Origin: Viridibacillus arvi
Lineage (GTDB): Bacteria > Bacillota > Bacilli > Bacillales_A > Planococcaceae
DNA length: 64,000 nucleotides
Reading direction: 5' to 3'
Assembly: GCF_001274945.1 (NCBI RefSeq)
Contig: NZ_LILB01000005.1
Coordinates: 1,098,312-1,162,311, forward strand
Shown here piece after piece: positions 55,884-64,000 of this stretch. Position 1 is the first letter of the stretch. Every line of letters begins with the position of its first letter. The notes beneath the pieces are model-generated. The model saw only the letters and a program-made list of their open reading frames with translations. It did no database searches and had not been told where the DNA came from. The translations under genes and the position numbers were made by a program.

Positions 55884-56801
55884 TTATAGAAAATCTACTA
55901 AAGTTGGCTGAATGATACGACCACCTACTGATAATGATGCGCGGTGAATAGACTCTTCTGTTATTAATTGTGTAATAGCTTTTTCATAATCCACATCTTC
56001 GTTTTTAGATAATTGTTTTGTAACATTTAATTCTTGTGCAGAAAGGCGATCTGTCATCATGTCTACACGGTTCTGTTTTGCACCAACTTGAGCAAGGGAT
56101 TCCAATATTGAATTTTGACCCTTACTAATATCACCTAATAAGTTCCCAATAGCTGTACCAGATGTAGTACCAGCATTAAGTGCATCTGTGTCGTTTAATG
56201 CAACTTGAACGTCTTGCATTAATTTATCAATATTTGCAAAAAGTTCTTTACCATTTATATTAACTCCCAATTTCACACCGTTGTACACTTCAATATCAAC
56301 GGACTCATTATTCCCATTAAGAGTTGGAAGTGGATCGGTTGCACCAGCATTCGCAGATGCATCTGAAAATAAAGGCTCTAAAGTTTTTGTACCACTAAAG
56401 ATATATTTTTCTCCACTTTGTGTGTTCGCTACATCACGGATTTGTTGACGTATTTGATCAATTTCAGTTTTAATCTTTTGACGATCCTCATCCGTATGTG
56501 TATCAGTGGCAGCTTGAGTTACTAGCTCTTGTACACGTTTTAAAGCTTCACCCACTTGACTAAGTGATTCATCTGTCGAGTCCAACCAGCTGTTAACTTC
56601 ATTCATATTACGAGTAAATTGAGATACTTTTGATAAGTCTGTTCTATAACCCATCCCTTTAATAGCTGCTACTGGATCATCAGATGGTCGTGTAAGCTTA
56701 GAACCAGAAGAAATTTGTTGTTGTAATTTGCCCATCTTATTATAACTGTTACTCAAATTACGTAACATATTGCTTGACATCATTGATTGTGTTATACGCA
56801 T
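55884..56801 (-). CDS. flgL: FlgL, hook-filament junction protein 3
   Basis: 305 residues; a flagellin-related junction protein. The N-terminus MRITQSMMSSNMLRNLSNSYNKMGKLQQQISSG and the middle GEKYIFSGTKTLEPLF are typical of FlgL. It connects FlgK to the flagellin filament. It starts 12 bp after the flgK stop. Confidence 0.95.
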   Translation of the reverse strand: MRITQSMMSSNMLRNLSNSYNKMGKLQQQISSGSKLTRPSDDPVAAIKGMGYRTDLSKVSQFTRNMNEVNSWLDSTDESLSQVGEALKRVQELVTQAATDTHTDEDRQKIKTEIDQIRQQIRDVANTQSGEKYIFSGTKTLEPLFSDASANAGATDPLPTLNGNNESVDIEVYNGVKLGVNINGKELFANIDKLMQDVQVALNDTDALNAGTTSGTAIGNLLGDISKGQNSILESLAQVGAKQNRVDMMTDRLSAQELNVTKQLSKNEDVDYEKAITQLITEESIHRASLSVGGRIIQPTLVDFL

Positions 56802-56813
56802 TTAATTAGCCTC

Positions 56814-58463
56814 CTATATCCCTACACGGCCCATACCGTTAATTATTTTATCTAATGTTTCGTCTACTACTGTTACCATACGTGCCGAAGCATTGTACGC
56901 TTGTTGGAACATGATCATATTTGTCATTTCTTCATCCAAAGATACTGAACTTACTGAAGCACGACGATTGCTAATGCTTAGTTGATTTGTTGCTGAGCTA
57001 ACTGTCGAATTCTCTGCTTCTCTAGCATTTACTCCTATTTTACCTATTAGGCCCTGGTAGAATGATTGAGTTGTAGCACCTTCTAAGTCATCTAAATCTT
57101 TTGTGAAGGTCAATGTAACTTTTGTTCCATTACCTAAGTCAATTTCTTTACCGTTTGATAAAGAAGTTGTTTGCAAATTTGATAAAATAATAGCTAATTT
57201 ACCGTTCCCCTCTTCACCAGGTGCAGTAGATGCAGCAATTTGTGATGGATCTGTGATTTTAACTGTTACTTTACCTTCAGCATCAATTGCAAAGAAGTCT
57301 TCACCTTTTGTATTGCTATTCAATTGATATCCTTCTTTATGAATCTGATTAAACGCACTTACAAACGCTTTAGCGAGTTTACTTATGTCTTGTAAAGTGC
57401 TTGGATATTCACCTTTTGGTACAGTATTTGTACCATCTTGATAGCCATATGAATGGGCAAGAGAAATCATCTTCCCGCCAGCACTTTTCAACTGAGCTAC
57501 ATCAATTGCTTTTGCACCAAATTGATTTGGCTGTAAATTTTTCGCATCTTTAACATTAACTAAATCTGAAACACCAAAACCAGTAAATGCTTGGAATTCC
57601 GTTAAATCGTCTGTTAATGCACTAGCACCACCGATTATGTTACCATCGGCATCTACTTTTTTTCCTTGAGCTTGTAATTGTGCAACTTTATTTCCTTCAA
57701 CAAGTGTTGAATCCGTACCTTTCAATTTTATTACTACTGATCCTTCAGCAATTCCTAAAGCGTTACCGCCTGATTTTGTATAACTAATTTCAATAGGAAC
57801 ATATTCTGATAGCTGATCAATTAAATTATCACGTGCATCATACAAATCATTAGGTAAGTATCCGTTAGGTTCAACTTTTTGGATTTGCTCATTTATTTCA
57901 GCTATTTGACGTAATATTGAATTAATTGCATCCGTTTCAACGCGTAATTCATTTTTTAAATTTCCTTGAACTTCTTTTAGTTGCGAATTTATGTAATTAA
58001 ATGAATCTGCTAAATGTGCTGCACGCTCTAGGGCAACCTTTCGAGCTGATGCATTTTCGGATCCTGTACTAATGTCTTGCATAGACTTGTAAAAGTCATT
58101 AAATGCTTGCTTTAAACCATATTCAGAAGGCTCATTTAAAACATCTTCCATTTGACCCATGGCTTCTGTTTTTGCAGACCAATAACCTAATTTAGTCGCC
58201 TCTTGTCTAAACTGTCTATCAACAAATTGATCACGAACACGCTGAATCGACCCAGCTTCTACCCCCGTACCAATATGACCTTGAGTCATAGGGGCGTTAA
58301 GACCAGCACCAGGATAACCAAGTGTTGCTTGCATATTAACGCGTTGGCGCGAGTAGCCAATTGTATTAGCGTTCGAGATATTGTGACCTGTTGTATATAG
58401 GCCACTTTGTTGTGTGTATAGGCCTCGTTTACTTGTTTCTAATCCCATAAATGTGGAGCGCAT
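56814..58463 (-). CDS. flgK: FlgK, hook-filament junction protein 1
   Basis: 549 residues. The N-terminal MGLETSKRGLYTQQSGLYTTGHNISNANTIGYSRQRV and the C-terminal SLDEEMTNMIMFQQAYNASARMVTVVDETLDKIINGMG are the diagnostic ends. It forms the junction next to the hook. AGGAGG precedes the ATG. It is in the flgM-flgN-flgK-flgL operon. Confidence 0.96.
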   Translation of the reverse strand: MRSTFMGLETSKRGLYTQQSGLYTTGHNISNANTIGYSRQRVNMQATLGYPGAGLNAPMTQGHIGTGVEAGSIQRVRDQFVDRQFRQEATKLGYWSAKTEAMGQMEDVLNEPSEYGLKQAFNDFYKSMQDISTGSENASARKVALERAAHLADSFNYINSQLKEVQGNLKNELRVETDAINSILRQIAEINEQIQKVEPNGYLPNDLYDARDNLIDQLSEYVPIEISYTKSGGNALGIAEGSVVIKLKGTDSTLVEGNKVAQLQAQGKKVDADGNIIGGASALTDDLTEFQAFTGFGVSDLVNVKDAKNLQPNQFGAKAIDVAQLKSAGGKMISLAHSYGYQDGTNTVPKGEYPSTLQDISKLAKAFVSAFNQIHKEGYQLNSNTKGEDFFAIDAEGKVTVKITDPSQIAASTAPGEEGNGKLAIILSNLQTTSLSNGKEIDLGNGTKVTLTFTKDLDDLEGATTQSFYQGLIGKIGVNAREAENSTVSSATNQLSISNRRASVSSVSLDEEMTNMIMFQQAYNASARMVTVVDETLDKIINGMGRVGI

Positions 58464-58485
58464 TTAAATTTCCTCCTCTAGTTTA

Positions 58486-58977
58486 TTATGCTTGTGAGTC
58501 AAAGCTTGTTTTTATAGTGCTACCACGAACTTCGGTTTGTGAGTAGTTGATTTGGTCTGGTTGCGGACGCAGCATATCGAGTGTCATATTGACGAATTGT
58601 AGTGATTGGAAAATCATTTTTTGGTTTAAGTCATTTTGGTGCTTGAGAGTTTCGATGACGAGTAGTAGCTTTTTGCGTGCTTCGTCTAATTTAAGTTGTT
58701 CAATTGGCGTTTCAGCTACTTCCATTACTTGAGCGACAGTTGCATGTTCAGCAGAGGCAATTCCTTTTGCCTTAAGGTAATCCGTTACCACTTGCTGACG
58801 TTGTTGCTCAAGTTGTGTGATGGCAGCTACGTGCGATTGCTCGTCCTTGAGCAATTGATCGAGTCCGTCCATGTCTCCTGTTTTGATGAACTCCGTTTTG
58901 TGATATGCAAGTTCTAACAGGCTCTTATGCATTTTTTCTAATTTATCTAAAATAGATAAAATCATTTCAATGGACAT
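58486..58977 (-). CDS. flgN: FlgN, export chaperone for FlgK and FlgL
   Basis: A 163-residue helical protein (MILSILDKLEKMHKSLLELAYHKTEFIKTGDMDGLDQLLKDEQ) matching FlgN/YvyG. It chaperones the junction proteins encoded just downstream. It lies between flgM (18-bp gap) and flgK (22-bp gap). Confidence 0.9.
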   Translation of the reverse strand: MSIEMILSILDKLEKMHKSLLELAYHKTEFIKTGDMDGLDQLLKDEQSHVAAITQLEQQRQQVVTDYLKAKGIASAEHATVAQVMEVAETPIEQLKLDEARKKLLLVIETLKHQNDLNQKMIFQSLQFVNMTLDMLRPQPDQINYSQTEVRGSTIKTSFDSQA

Positions 58978-58995
58978 TTCTCATACTCCTTTTGC

Positions 58996-59259
58996 TTATA
59001 GGCGGTAATATTTCAATAAATCTGAAGCGACTTGTTTTGCGTCTACTTTATAATTGCCCTCTTGAATTTGTGCTTTTAACGCTTGTACGCGTTCAGCTCT
59101 TTCATCTGCATAACTGACGATTCCTTGAAGATCTTTTGCAGCTGATGAAATCTCTAGCTGATCTGCCTTATTTGCTACCGATTTATTAGCAAAATCAGAT
59201 TTTACAGGCTGGTTTTTATATGGGTTTACAGCGTTTACGCCATAGTTAGTAATTTTCAT
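58996..59259 (-). CDS. flgM: FlgM, anti-sigma-D factor
   Basis: An 87-residue small protein that holds sigma-D inactive until the hook is complete and FlgM is exported. The C-terminal sigma-binding half (DQLEISSAAKDLQGIVSYADERAERVQALKAQIQEGNYKVDAKQVASDLL) is clear. Because many sigma-D-like promoters lie in this window, FlgM would control filament and glycan genes together. The 21-bp repeat array fills the space between it and yvyF. Confidence 0.95.
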   Translation of the reverse strand: MKITNYGVNAVNPYKNQPVKSDFANKSVANKADQLEISSAAKDLQGIVSYADERAERVQALKAQIQEGNYKVDAKQVASDLLKYYRL

Positions 59260-59455
59260 ATAGAATGGCCTCCTCTCAATCGTTCCTTTTATATATTCAT
59301 TATTTCGGTTGGTTTATTTCGATGTTAAGTATTTTGTAATAAAAGCGAAAGACATCCTAATCCGTTTTTTAATTGCTAGTGCTATATGCCTTATTTGTGG
59401 GCGGGTAGTTGACGGGAGTTTTCGGTGGTGTTTGTATGAGGGTGGTGGCTTTGGG

Positions 59456-59706
59456 TTTAGCGCTACTTACCGCTGCTTTGGCGCTTCTCTCTCCTGCTTT
59501 GGCGCTTCTCATTCTCACTTTAGAGTTACTCACTCCTGCTTTAGCGCTTCTCGCCCTCGCTTTGCCGCTTCTCACTCTCTTTAGCGCTACTCGACCCCAC
59601 TTTGGCGCTACTCACTCCTGCTTTGGCGCTACTCGCCCCCCTTTAGCACTACTCGCTCTCTACTCTCCCCCGCTTTGGCGCTACTCACTCGCTTTAGCAC
59701 TACTCA
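59456..59706 (+). repeat. 21-bp tandem repeat array with TTTAGCGC core
   Basis: Twelve copies of a unit whose core is TTT(A/G)GCGCT(A/T)CTC begin at 59456, 59477, 59498, 59519, 59540, 59561, 59580, 59601, 59622, 59642, 59674 and 59693. The period is 21 bp for most, with two units of 19, one of 20 and one gap of 32. The array is much richer in C and T than its surroundings and is not coding. Its core resembles the minus-strand core at 101-379 (TTAGCGCAAC). Confidence 0.88.
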
Positions 59707-59748
59707 CAAGCTCCCTCACCCAAAAACAAAATAACCCCCCAAACAAAA

Positions 59749-59777
59749 AATCCCCACATACTAAGTATGCGAAGATT
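59749..59777 (-). terminator. terminator of yvyF
   Basis: Minus strand AATCTTCGCATAC pairs with GTATGTGGGGATT (three G-U pairs) around a TTA loop, then T6. It lies 6 bp after the yvyF stop. flgM and the genes after it may therefore need their own promoter or read-through. Confidence 0.8.
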
Positions 59778-59783
59778 TATACT

Positions 59784-60206
59784 TTATTGCTTTTTCTTAT
59801 TAGAGTCGGCATAGTATGTTGTTCGTTCTGATTCTTCTACGCTTTCTCTGAATTCGCGTGCTGCTTCGAATTTATTGAGTTCGGATTTTAGTTCGGTTTG
59901 GCAATTAATGCAGAGCTTGCCTTTTGTCGTTAGAGCTCCGCAGCTGTCACAAGGATAGCCTAGGTTTGGGAACATAGCTGGTTGCAAGCGACCTTTCCTT
60001 ACCCATTTATGTAGTAAGTCCTCTTCTACACCTGTAGCATCGACAATTTGCTCGATTGTAGCTGATCGATTATCGCGTTTGCGTAAGAAACGGTATACAT
60101 CCTCGTACATTTTCTCTTCTTCTTGCGCACATTTTCCGCAAACTTCTCTAATGCCAGTATAGTTATAAAAGTCCCCACATTTTGGACAGCTTCGCAATTC
60201 ACCCAT
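59784..60206 (-). CDS. yvyF: YvyF, flagellar operon zinc-ribbon protein
   Basis: A 140-residue protein with two Cys clusters: an N-terminal C-x2-C plus C-x2-C ribbon (CPKCGDFYNYTGIREVCGKC) and a second one (CDSCGALTTKGKLCINC). A helix-turn-helix-like segment lies between them (ATIEQIVDATGVEEDLLHKWVRKGRL). It matches YvyF, the conserved gene between comF and flgM. Its role is not established; the layout suggests a regulator or adaptor. Confidence 0.9.
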   Translation of the reverse strand: MGELRSCPKCGDFYNYTGIREVCGKCAQEEEKMYEDVYRFLRKRDNRSATIEQIVDATGVEEDLLHKWVRKGRLQPAMFPNLGYPCDSCGALTTKGKLCINCQTELKSELNKFEAAREFRESVEESERTTYYADSNKKKQ

Positions 60207-60255
60207 GTTCTTACCCCCTGGAATTTAAATTCTACTACTTAATATACTAGTTATA

Positions 60256-60282
60256 TTGTCGGTAAAATCAACATAAAATTTA
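60256..60282 (-). promoter_or_regulatory. weak candidate sigma-D promoter of yvyF
   Basis: Minus strand TAAA-N15-ACCGACAA: perfect -35 and spacing, five of eight in the -10 element, 50 bp before the start codon. Confidence 0.4.
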
Positions 60283-60333
60283 TAAAATACAGGGAGTTTG
60301 TAAAGAATCGTACGATTTTTTGTATCTTTATGA

Positions 60334-60936
60334 CTAACCTTGAATTAAGGTGAATGCTTTTACGGAAGGTGCTCCAGCCGCAATGAGTATCGCTTTGGCA
60401 TGTTTTAAAGTGGTTCCAGTTGTCACGATATCATCTATTAAAATATGTGGTCTATTTTCAATTATACTATTCGGTTTTAATTGAAATAGTTGCGCGCTTT
60501 GTTCACGTTCCATTTTTGATTTAGATGATTGGGATTCAATTGTAATTTTCTCTAGTAAATGTGTATAGGGTATACCAACTGCTTTCAATAATTCATCAAT
60601 ATGGGCAAATGTGCGTGTTTTTATTTTTTCTGGATGCATTGGAATTGGCACAATAACAGCGTCAGCATTTTTTAGTGCTTTGGCAATCTCGGATCTAAAT
60701 ACATCTTTTAACACAATATCTTTAAAGAACTTGTATTGATGCAGGAAATCTTTCATTGCTTCATTGTAATGAAATAATGCTTGGATATCTGGAGACTTTT
60801 GTTCCTCAGGTTTAACAAGCTCAAATTTACTATCGCAAGTAGAACAGATGACCGCTTGCTGTTCATACATAATTAATTGCTTCCATGTTAATCGGCTTTT
60901 TAGAGGTTTTGAACATAGATAACAAATCGTATTCAT
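60334..60936 (-). CDS. comFC: ComFC, competence phosphoribosyltransferase-like protein
   Basis: 200 residues. N-terminal zinc-type cysteines (CYLCSKPLKSRL...CSTCDSKF) are followed by a phosphoribosyltransferase fold with HILIDDIVTTGTTLKHAK. ComFC is needed for full transformation efficiency. Its ATG overlaps the comFA stop by 4 bp. No comFB lies between comFA and comFC, unlike B. subtilis. Confidence 0.93.
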   Translation of the reverse strand: MNTICYLCSKPLKSRLTWKQLIMYEQQAVICSTCDSKFELVKPEEQKSPDIQALFHYNEAMKDFLHQYKFFKDIVLKDVFRSEIAKALKNADAVIVPIPMHPEKIKTRTFAHIDELLKAVGIPYTHLLEKITIESQSSKSKMEREQSAQLFQLKPNSIIENRPHILIDDIVTTGTTLKHAKAILIAAGAPSVKAFTLIQG

Positions 60937-62372
60937 ATTGTTGTTAGCTCCGTATTATTGAGACGTTTAATTTCTTTTGTCGCTCGGTCCATTTCCACAG
61001 AAATACCGTGGTGAAAGAAGACCAGGTCACCTGTCGGACAGTCGAAAGAACGTCCAACTCTTCCTCCTATTTGAATGAGAGCACTTGAAGTGAAAATACC
61101 ACTTTCTGCTCCTACTACCGCCACTTGTACGTTAGGTATTGTGATACCTCGTTCTAAAATGGTTGTTGTTAATAGTCCCCTCACCTTTTTTGCACGGAGT
61201 TCTAATACTTTTTCTTTGCGATTTGGATCTTCTGCATGAACGGCTTGAATGTTTGGTTCCAATTGATGAAATAACGGGATGGCCTTTTCCATTAGAGCGA
61301 TAGTTGGAAAGAAAATGAGAAAAGGTTTATTTTCTTGGAGCTGTTTTTTTGTCCATTGAACAAGTTTTTTGGGTAACCTAGTTGATTCAATCTGTTTTGT
61401 ATATCGCCACAATGATTCATAGCGTGGCACTGGTAGTGGATGCCCATGATATCTTCTAGGAATAAATGAATAGCCACCTTGCAGTTTTTTTATTTGATAG
61501 ATTAGTTTTTCAGATGGCGTTGCAGTCACGTACATAATGGGCACATCACTTTTTTTAGCTTTGGTGACCGCTTGTTGTAAAGTTTCATCATGCGTGTATG
61601 GGAATGCGTCGGCTTCATCGACAATGATCGTATCAAAAGCATCCTCAAAACGGTAAAGCTGGTGTGTCGTTGCAATAATAATCGGAGCATAATTCTTTTC
61701 GACATCTGCACCACCGTAGAGTGCTTGTGTTTTTGTCTTGGGGAAAACTTGTTGAATACGCGGTGCTAGCTCTAATACGACATCGGTTCGAGGCGTTGCG
61801 ACCGCAATTCGTTTTCCTTCTTTTAAGCATTCGTAAATAGCTGGAAATAATATTTCTGTCTTTCCAGCACCGCAAACCGCATGGATTAAATGGGCTCGAT
61901 TTGCATTTATACTTTCAATAAGTTCTTTCGAAGCCTTTTGCTGATAGGGTGTGAAAGTGCCTGTCCATGAGAATAGGTGATTAGCTGCTTTTCTAGGTGT
62001 TGGTCCAACCCATTTTATGAGATCCGAGCAACTGCTGACACGCCCCATGCTGATACAATGTCTACAATAGACACAAGTTTGCTCACAAGCTGCACAATAA
62101 TAAGTTACAAATAGGTTTGGATTGTTGTTAGCACATCGATTACATATATAGTTCATACGCTTAAATCGAGAGTTCATTTTGGAAATTTTCTTTACACCTG
62201 GGAGAGTGGCGATATAGCCAAGTTGGATGTGTTGGGTGATAAGTTCTTCTGAGAAAGGGGAATGTTCACGTAGCCAAATGCGTCCTGCTAGGAAATCACG
62301 CAGGGATGGGTTTTCTAAGTTACCTATATAGCGGTAAGTTTTGGTTCGTTGCTTGAATAGTCGTTTTCGCAA
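60933..62372 (-). CDS. comFA: ComFA, competence DNA helicase-translocase
   Basis: A 479-residue DEAD-box ATPase that helps pull single-stranded DNA into the cell. The N-terminal four-Cys zinc finger (CNRCANNNPNLF...CAACEQTCVYCRHC) is essential in B. subtilis. Walker A is AVCGAGKTE, motif II IIVDEADAFPY, motif III VTATPS, and motif VI QIGGRVGRS. It starts with TTG, with GGAGG upstream. No clear ComK box (AAAA-N5-TTTT pair) was found in the 130 bp upstream. Confidence 0.94.
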   Translation of the reverse strand: MRKRLFKQRTKTYRYIGNLENPSLRDFLAGRIWLREHSPFSEELITQHIQLGYIATLPGVKKISKMNSRFKRMNYICNRCANNNPNLFVTYYCAACEQTCVYCRHCISMGRVSSCSDLIKWVGPTPRKAANHLFSWTGTFTPYQQKASKELIESINANRAHLIHAVCGAGKTEILFPAIYECLKEGKRIAVATPRTDVVLELAPRIQQVFPKTKTQALYGGADVEKNYAPIIIATTHQLYRFEDAFDTIIVDEADAFPYTHDETLQQAVTKAKKSDVPIMYVTATPSEKLIYQIKKLQGGYSFIPRRYHGHPLPVPRYESLWRYTKQIESTRLPKKLVQWTKKQLQENKPFLIFFPTIALMEKAIPLFHQLEPNIQAVHAEDPNRKEKVLELRAKKVRGLLTTTILERGITIPNVQVAVVGAESGIFTSSALIQIGGRVGRSFDCPTGDLVFFHHGISVEMDRATKEIKRLNNTELTTI

Positions 62373-62468
62373 ATATTGCCTCCTTACTAGGGGTTAGATT
62401 TGGATTTATTTTACAATTATTTATATGTGTTGGCAAGTACAAAATTTAGAGTTACAACTCCACAAAAA

Positions 62469-62494
62469 AACCACCCTACATTTGTAAGGAGGTT
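62469..62494 (-). terminator. terminator of degV
   Basis: AACC-CC-TAC pairs with GTA-GG-GGTT with two mismatches, and A7 on the plus strand gives the U tail; it lies 12 bp after the degV stop. Confidence 0.65.
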
Positions 62495-62505
62495 CGTCAT
62501 TTACT

Positions 62506-63348
62506 TTATTTTTTTACCCAACCAAGACCCATAGAGCCTTCACCAAGATGCGTTCCAATAACGGGTCCAAAATAGCTTAATTTGACGTTAACATTTGGGA
62601 ATTTATCTTGCAAAGTTGCCATCCATTCTTTCGCTTCATCTTCACAGTTACCGTGTATTACTACTGCATCAAGTCGATCGTATTTCGCTGCGTCTTCACC
62701 TAGCATATCCTCTACTCGTTTAAGGGCACGCTTACGTGTACGAATTTTTTCGAAGGGTACGATGACTTTGTTTTCAAAATGTAGTATTGGCTTAACTTGT
62801 AAAAGTCCACCGATTAGAGCTTGAGCTGCTGATAAGCGACCGCCTCTTTGTAAATGAGCCAGATCGTCCACCATGAAATAAGCGCGCATTGTTTCACGCA
62901 TTTCTTCAAGAGCTTCTAAAATTTCTTTCGCTGATGCACCGTCTTTGGCCATTTCTCCAGCTTTCAATACATAGAACCCTTGGACAGCACAAGAAATTTC
63001 ACTGTCAAATCCATAGACATCAATGCCTTGAACCATTTCTCCTGCTTGTAAAGCGCCTTGATATGTACCGCTAATACCACTTGATAAGTGTATAGCCACA
63101 ATTTCATCATATTCTTTTGAAAGCTCGTCAAATAATGTCACAAAAGTACCAATTGCTGGTTGGGACGTCTTTGGAAGCTCATTTTCATTTCGTACTTTAT
63201 CATAAAAGTTAGTAGTTGTTATGTTTACTTCTTCTTCAAATGTTTCATGTTTAATTACAACACTTAATGGAACCATGCGAATATTATATTGTTCACGCTC
63301 GGCTTTAGTTAAGTAAGCTGTACTGTCTGTTACGATGGCAGTTGTCAT
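62506..63348 (-). CDS. degV: DegV family fatty-acid-binding protein
   Basis: A 280-residue cytosolic protein (TAIVTDSTAYLTKAEREQYNIRMVPLSV; HLSSGISGTYQGALQAGEMV; RGGRLSAAQALIGGLLQVKPILHF). DegV/FakB proteins bind a fatty acid and present it to the kinase FakA for phospholipid synthesis. The gene lies upstream of comFA, as in B. subtilis (yviA position). Its ribosome site is GGAG at a rather long 12 nt. Confidence 0.93.
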   Translation of the reverse strand: MTTAIVTDSTAYLTKAEREQYNIRMVPLSVVIKHETFEEEVNITTTNFYDKVRNENELPKTSQPAIGTFVTLFDELSKEYDEIVAIHLSSGISGTYQGALQAGEMVQGIDVYGFDSEISCAVQGFYVLKAGEMAKDGASAKEILEALEEMRETMRAYFMVDDLAHLQRGGRLSAAQALIGGLLQVKPILHFENKVIVPFEKIRTRKRALKRVEDMLGEDAAKYDRLDAVVIHGNCEDEAKEWMATLQDKFPNVNVKLSYFGPVIGTHLGEGSMGLGWVKK

Positions 63349-63511
63349 TAATCGTTCACGCTCCTACTTCAATAGTATATTAATATCGTAAGAAAGTGAA
63401 ATAATAAATAATGTGTTTACAAAGAATGTTACTTTTCGCTACTATTCGTTTTTATTTACGGAAAAATAGAAAGAGGCTGGGACATAAGTAGTTTCAGTTC
63501 ACGTAAAAAAA

Positions 63512-63534
63512 CGAGATTGCATGATGCAATCTCG
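63512..63534. terminator. perfect 10-bp hairpin in the composite element
   Basis: CGAGATTGCA pairs with TGCAATCTCG around a 3-nt loop; A6 lies to its left. It could terminate minus-strand transcription. Confidence 0.55.
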
Positions 63535-63713
63535 ATTTGTAATTTCACTTCTATATCTAGCGGTAAAATGAGTTGATTCATGTAATAATCTTTAAAATAA
63601 GGACACTTCTTTCTGTGTTAATTTTTGTACGGGTACTTAAATTTTATCAGAAGATGTCTTTTTTCATGCCTGAAATTATGAATAGATTTAATTAAAATAG
63701 AAGTGTTCATTTG

Positions 63714-63836
63714 TTGTTCGGAGCGAAGGCGGCGACTCCTACGGGAACAGCACGAGCGAAAGCACCCGGACTGAGCGAAGCGAGGGAGAAGGCTGGAGCC
63801 GTGCCCGCGGAAAGCGTCCGCCGTAGCGGAGAACAA
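63714..63836. repeat. GC-rich structured module
   Basis: A sharp rise in GC content in an AT-rich region. The ends TTGTTC and GAACAA are reverse complements, and inside them GGCGG faces CCGCC, so the module can fold as one branched structure. Conceptual reading frames on both strands lack ribosome sites. A similar sequence with GGCGGCGACTCC and CCGCGGAAAGCGTCCGCC is recalled as a dispersed repeat in Bacillaceae. Confidence 0.7.
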
Positions 63837-63860
63837 CGGCTACGAAGTAGACTAAAAAAC

Positions 63861-63904
63861 AAAGCCTCGAAGATTTTACTAATCGTAAAATTTTCGAGGC
63901 TTTT
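63861..63904. terminator. strong bidirectional terminator
   Basis: AAAGCCTCGAA...TTTTAC pairs with GTAAAA...TTCGAGGCTTT over about 19 bp with one wobble, around a 5-nt loop, with A and T runs outside. It would stop the partial minus-strand gene at the right edge. Confidence 0.8.
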
Positions 63905-63944
63905 CATTGTTGAGGTTAGTTGTTTTGTCCCAGCCTCACTCTTC

Positions 63945-64000
63945 TTATTCCATTTTTTCACCAATAGCAGCTACACTTGTTACTAGCCATTTGCCATCTT
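63945..64000 (-). CDS. C-terminal end of an unidentified gene (partial)
   Basis: The minus strand reads DGKWLVTSVAAIGEKME and then TAA at 63945. The GKWLVTSV pattern is like the last strand of NTF2-like or lipoprotein domains, but 17 residues are too few to name it. The gene continues beyond the window. The terminator at 63861-63904 lies about 40 bp downstream of its stop, supporting a real gene end. Confidence 0.5.
   Translation of the reverse strand, partial: DGKWLVTSVAAIGEKME

Larger units (their letters stand above)
63473..63937. repeat. composite intergenic element with inverted-repeat ends
   Basis: A 465-bp non-coding unit is bounded by GAGGCTGGGACA (63473) and its exact reverse complement TGTCCCAGCCTC (63926). 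Inside are a perfect 10-bp hairpin, a 123-bp GC-rich module with its own imperfect inverted repeats, and a long terminator-like hairpin. I recall similar GAGGCTGGGACA ends and similar GC-rich modules scattered through other Bacillales genomes. No target-site duplication is obvious. Confidence 0.7.

Noticed and set aside
59309-59831. Open frames across the 59.5-kb array on both strands
   Set aside because: They follow the 21-bp period, have low-complexity translations (ALLTPALALL-type) and no ribosome site.
63618-63986. Coding frames in the GC-rich module at the right edge
   Set aside because: High GC keeps several frames open on both strands; no ribosome sites, and the segment behaves as a structured repeat.

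Overview
The window is a low-GC Firmicute chromosome segment. Gene content and order (yisKL, addBA, azlCD, csbA-minJ-ctpB, ftsEX, uvrBA, an IDEAL-domain gene beside comK, prfB-secA-hpf, a flagellar late-gene cluster, csrA-fliW, yvyF-comF-degV) are those of Bacillales. The AT richness, frequent TTG/GTG starts with strong Shine-Dalgarno sites, and the tandem intergenic repeats suggest the Lysinibacillus/Solibacillus side of the Planococcaceae. The genus is an inference; no rRNA or tRNA gene is present to confirm it.

Layout. 1-420: two blocks of an exact 21-bp tandem repeat. 0.5-10.4 kb: yisL, yisK, a DUF418 membrane protein and the AddAB recombination nuclease, with a LexA-like box upstream of addB. 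10.5-12.8 kb: a TVP38-type membrane protein and an XRE-cupin regulator divergent from the azlCD branched-chain amino acid exporter. 12.8-13.35 kb: a complete SAM-I riboswitch unit (promoter, aptamer, terminator) with no gene behind it. It is followed by a row of small hairpins that share one loop sequence and have different, self-compensating stems. 13.36-22.3 kb: cell envelope and division genes (csbA, minJ, ctpB, a TlpA-type oxidoreductase with a membrane partner, an M23 hydrolase with ftsX and ftsE, a DUF4097 protein). 22.3-36.5 kb: uvrBA under a LexA box, an IDEAL protein, a ComK homologue, a YhjD-like gene, prfB with its programmed frameshift, secA, a GGDEF-EAL protein, hpf with a sigma-B-like promoter, and a PilZ protein.

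36.5-59.3 kb is a flagellar filament and flagellin-glycosylation region. It holds flaG-fliD-fliS-fliT, a solitary flagellin-like gene on the opposite strand, a sulfatase-like gene and a methyltransferase, a pseudaminic acid operon (pseB, C, F, G, a formyltransferase-fold gene, pseI), two motility-accessory-factor (Maf) genes of which one is decayed, flagellin, csrA-fliW, a DUF6470 gene, and flgL, flgK, flgN, flgM. Seven candidate sigma-D promoters (TAAA-N14-16-GCCGATAT type) sit in front of the flagellin, Maf, pse, sulfatase, solitary flagellin, flaG and yvyF units. Synthesis and glycosylation of the filament therefore look like one sigma-D regulon. A CsrA-type hairpin in the flagellin leader fits the FliW-CsrA feedback known in Bacillus. 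The pse operon has a formyltransferase where PseH would be expected, so the sugar made may be a 7-N-formyl pseudaminic acid.

59.4-64 kb: another 21-bp repeat array, then yvyF, comFC, comFA, degV, and a composite intergenic element bounded by 12-bp perfect inverted repeats with a GC-rich module inside. The end of an unidentified minus-strand gene touches the right edge. Nearly all genes are on the minus strand; the exceptions are azlC, azlD, comK and the solitary flagellin.
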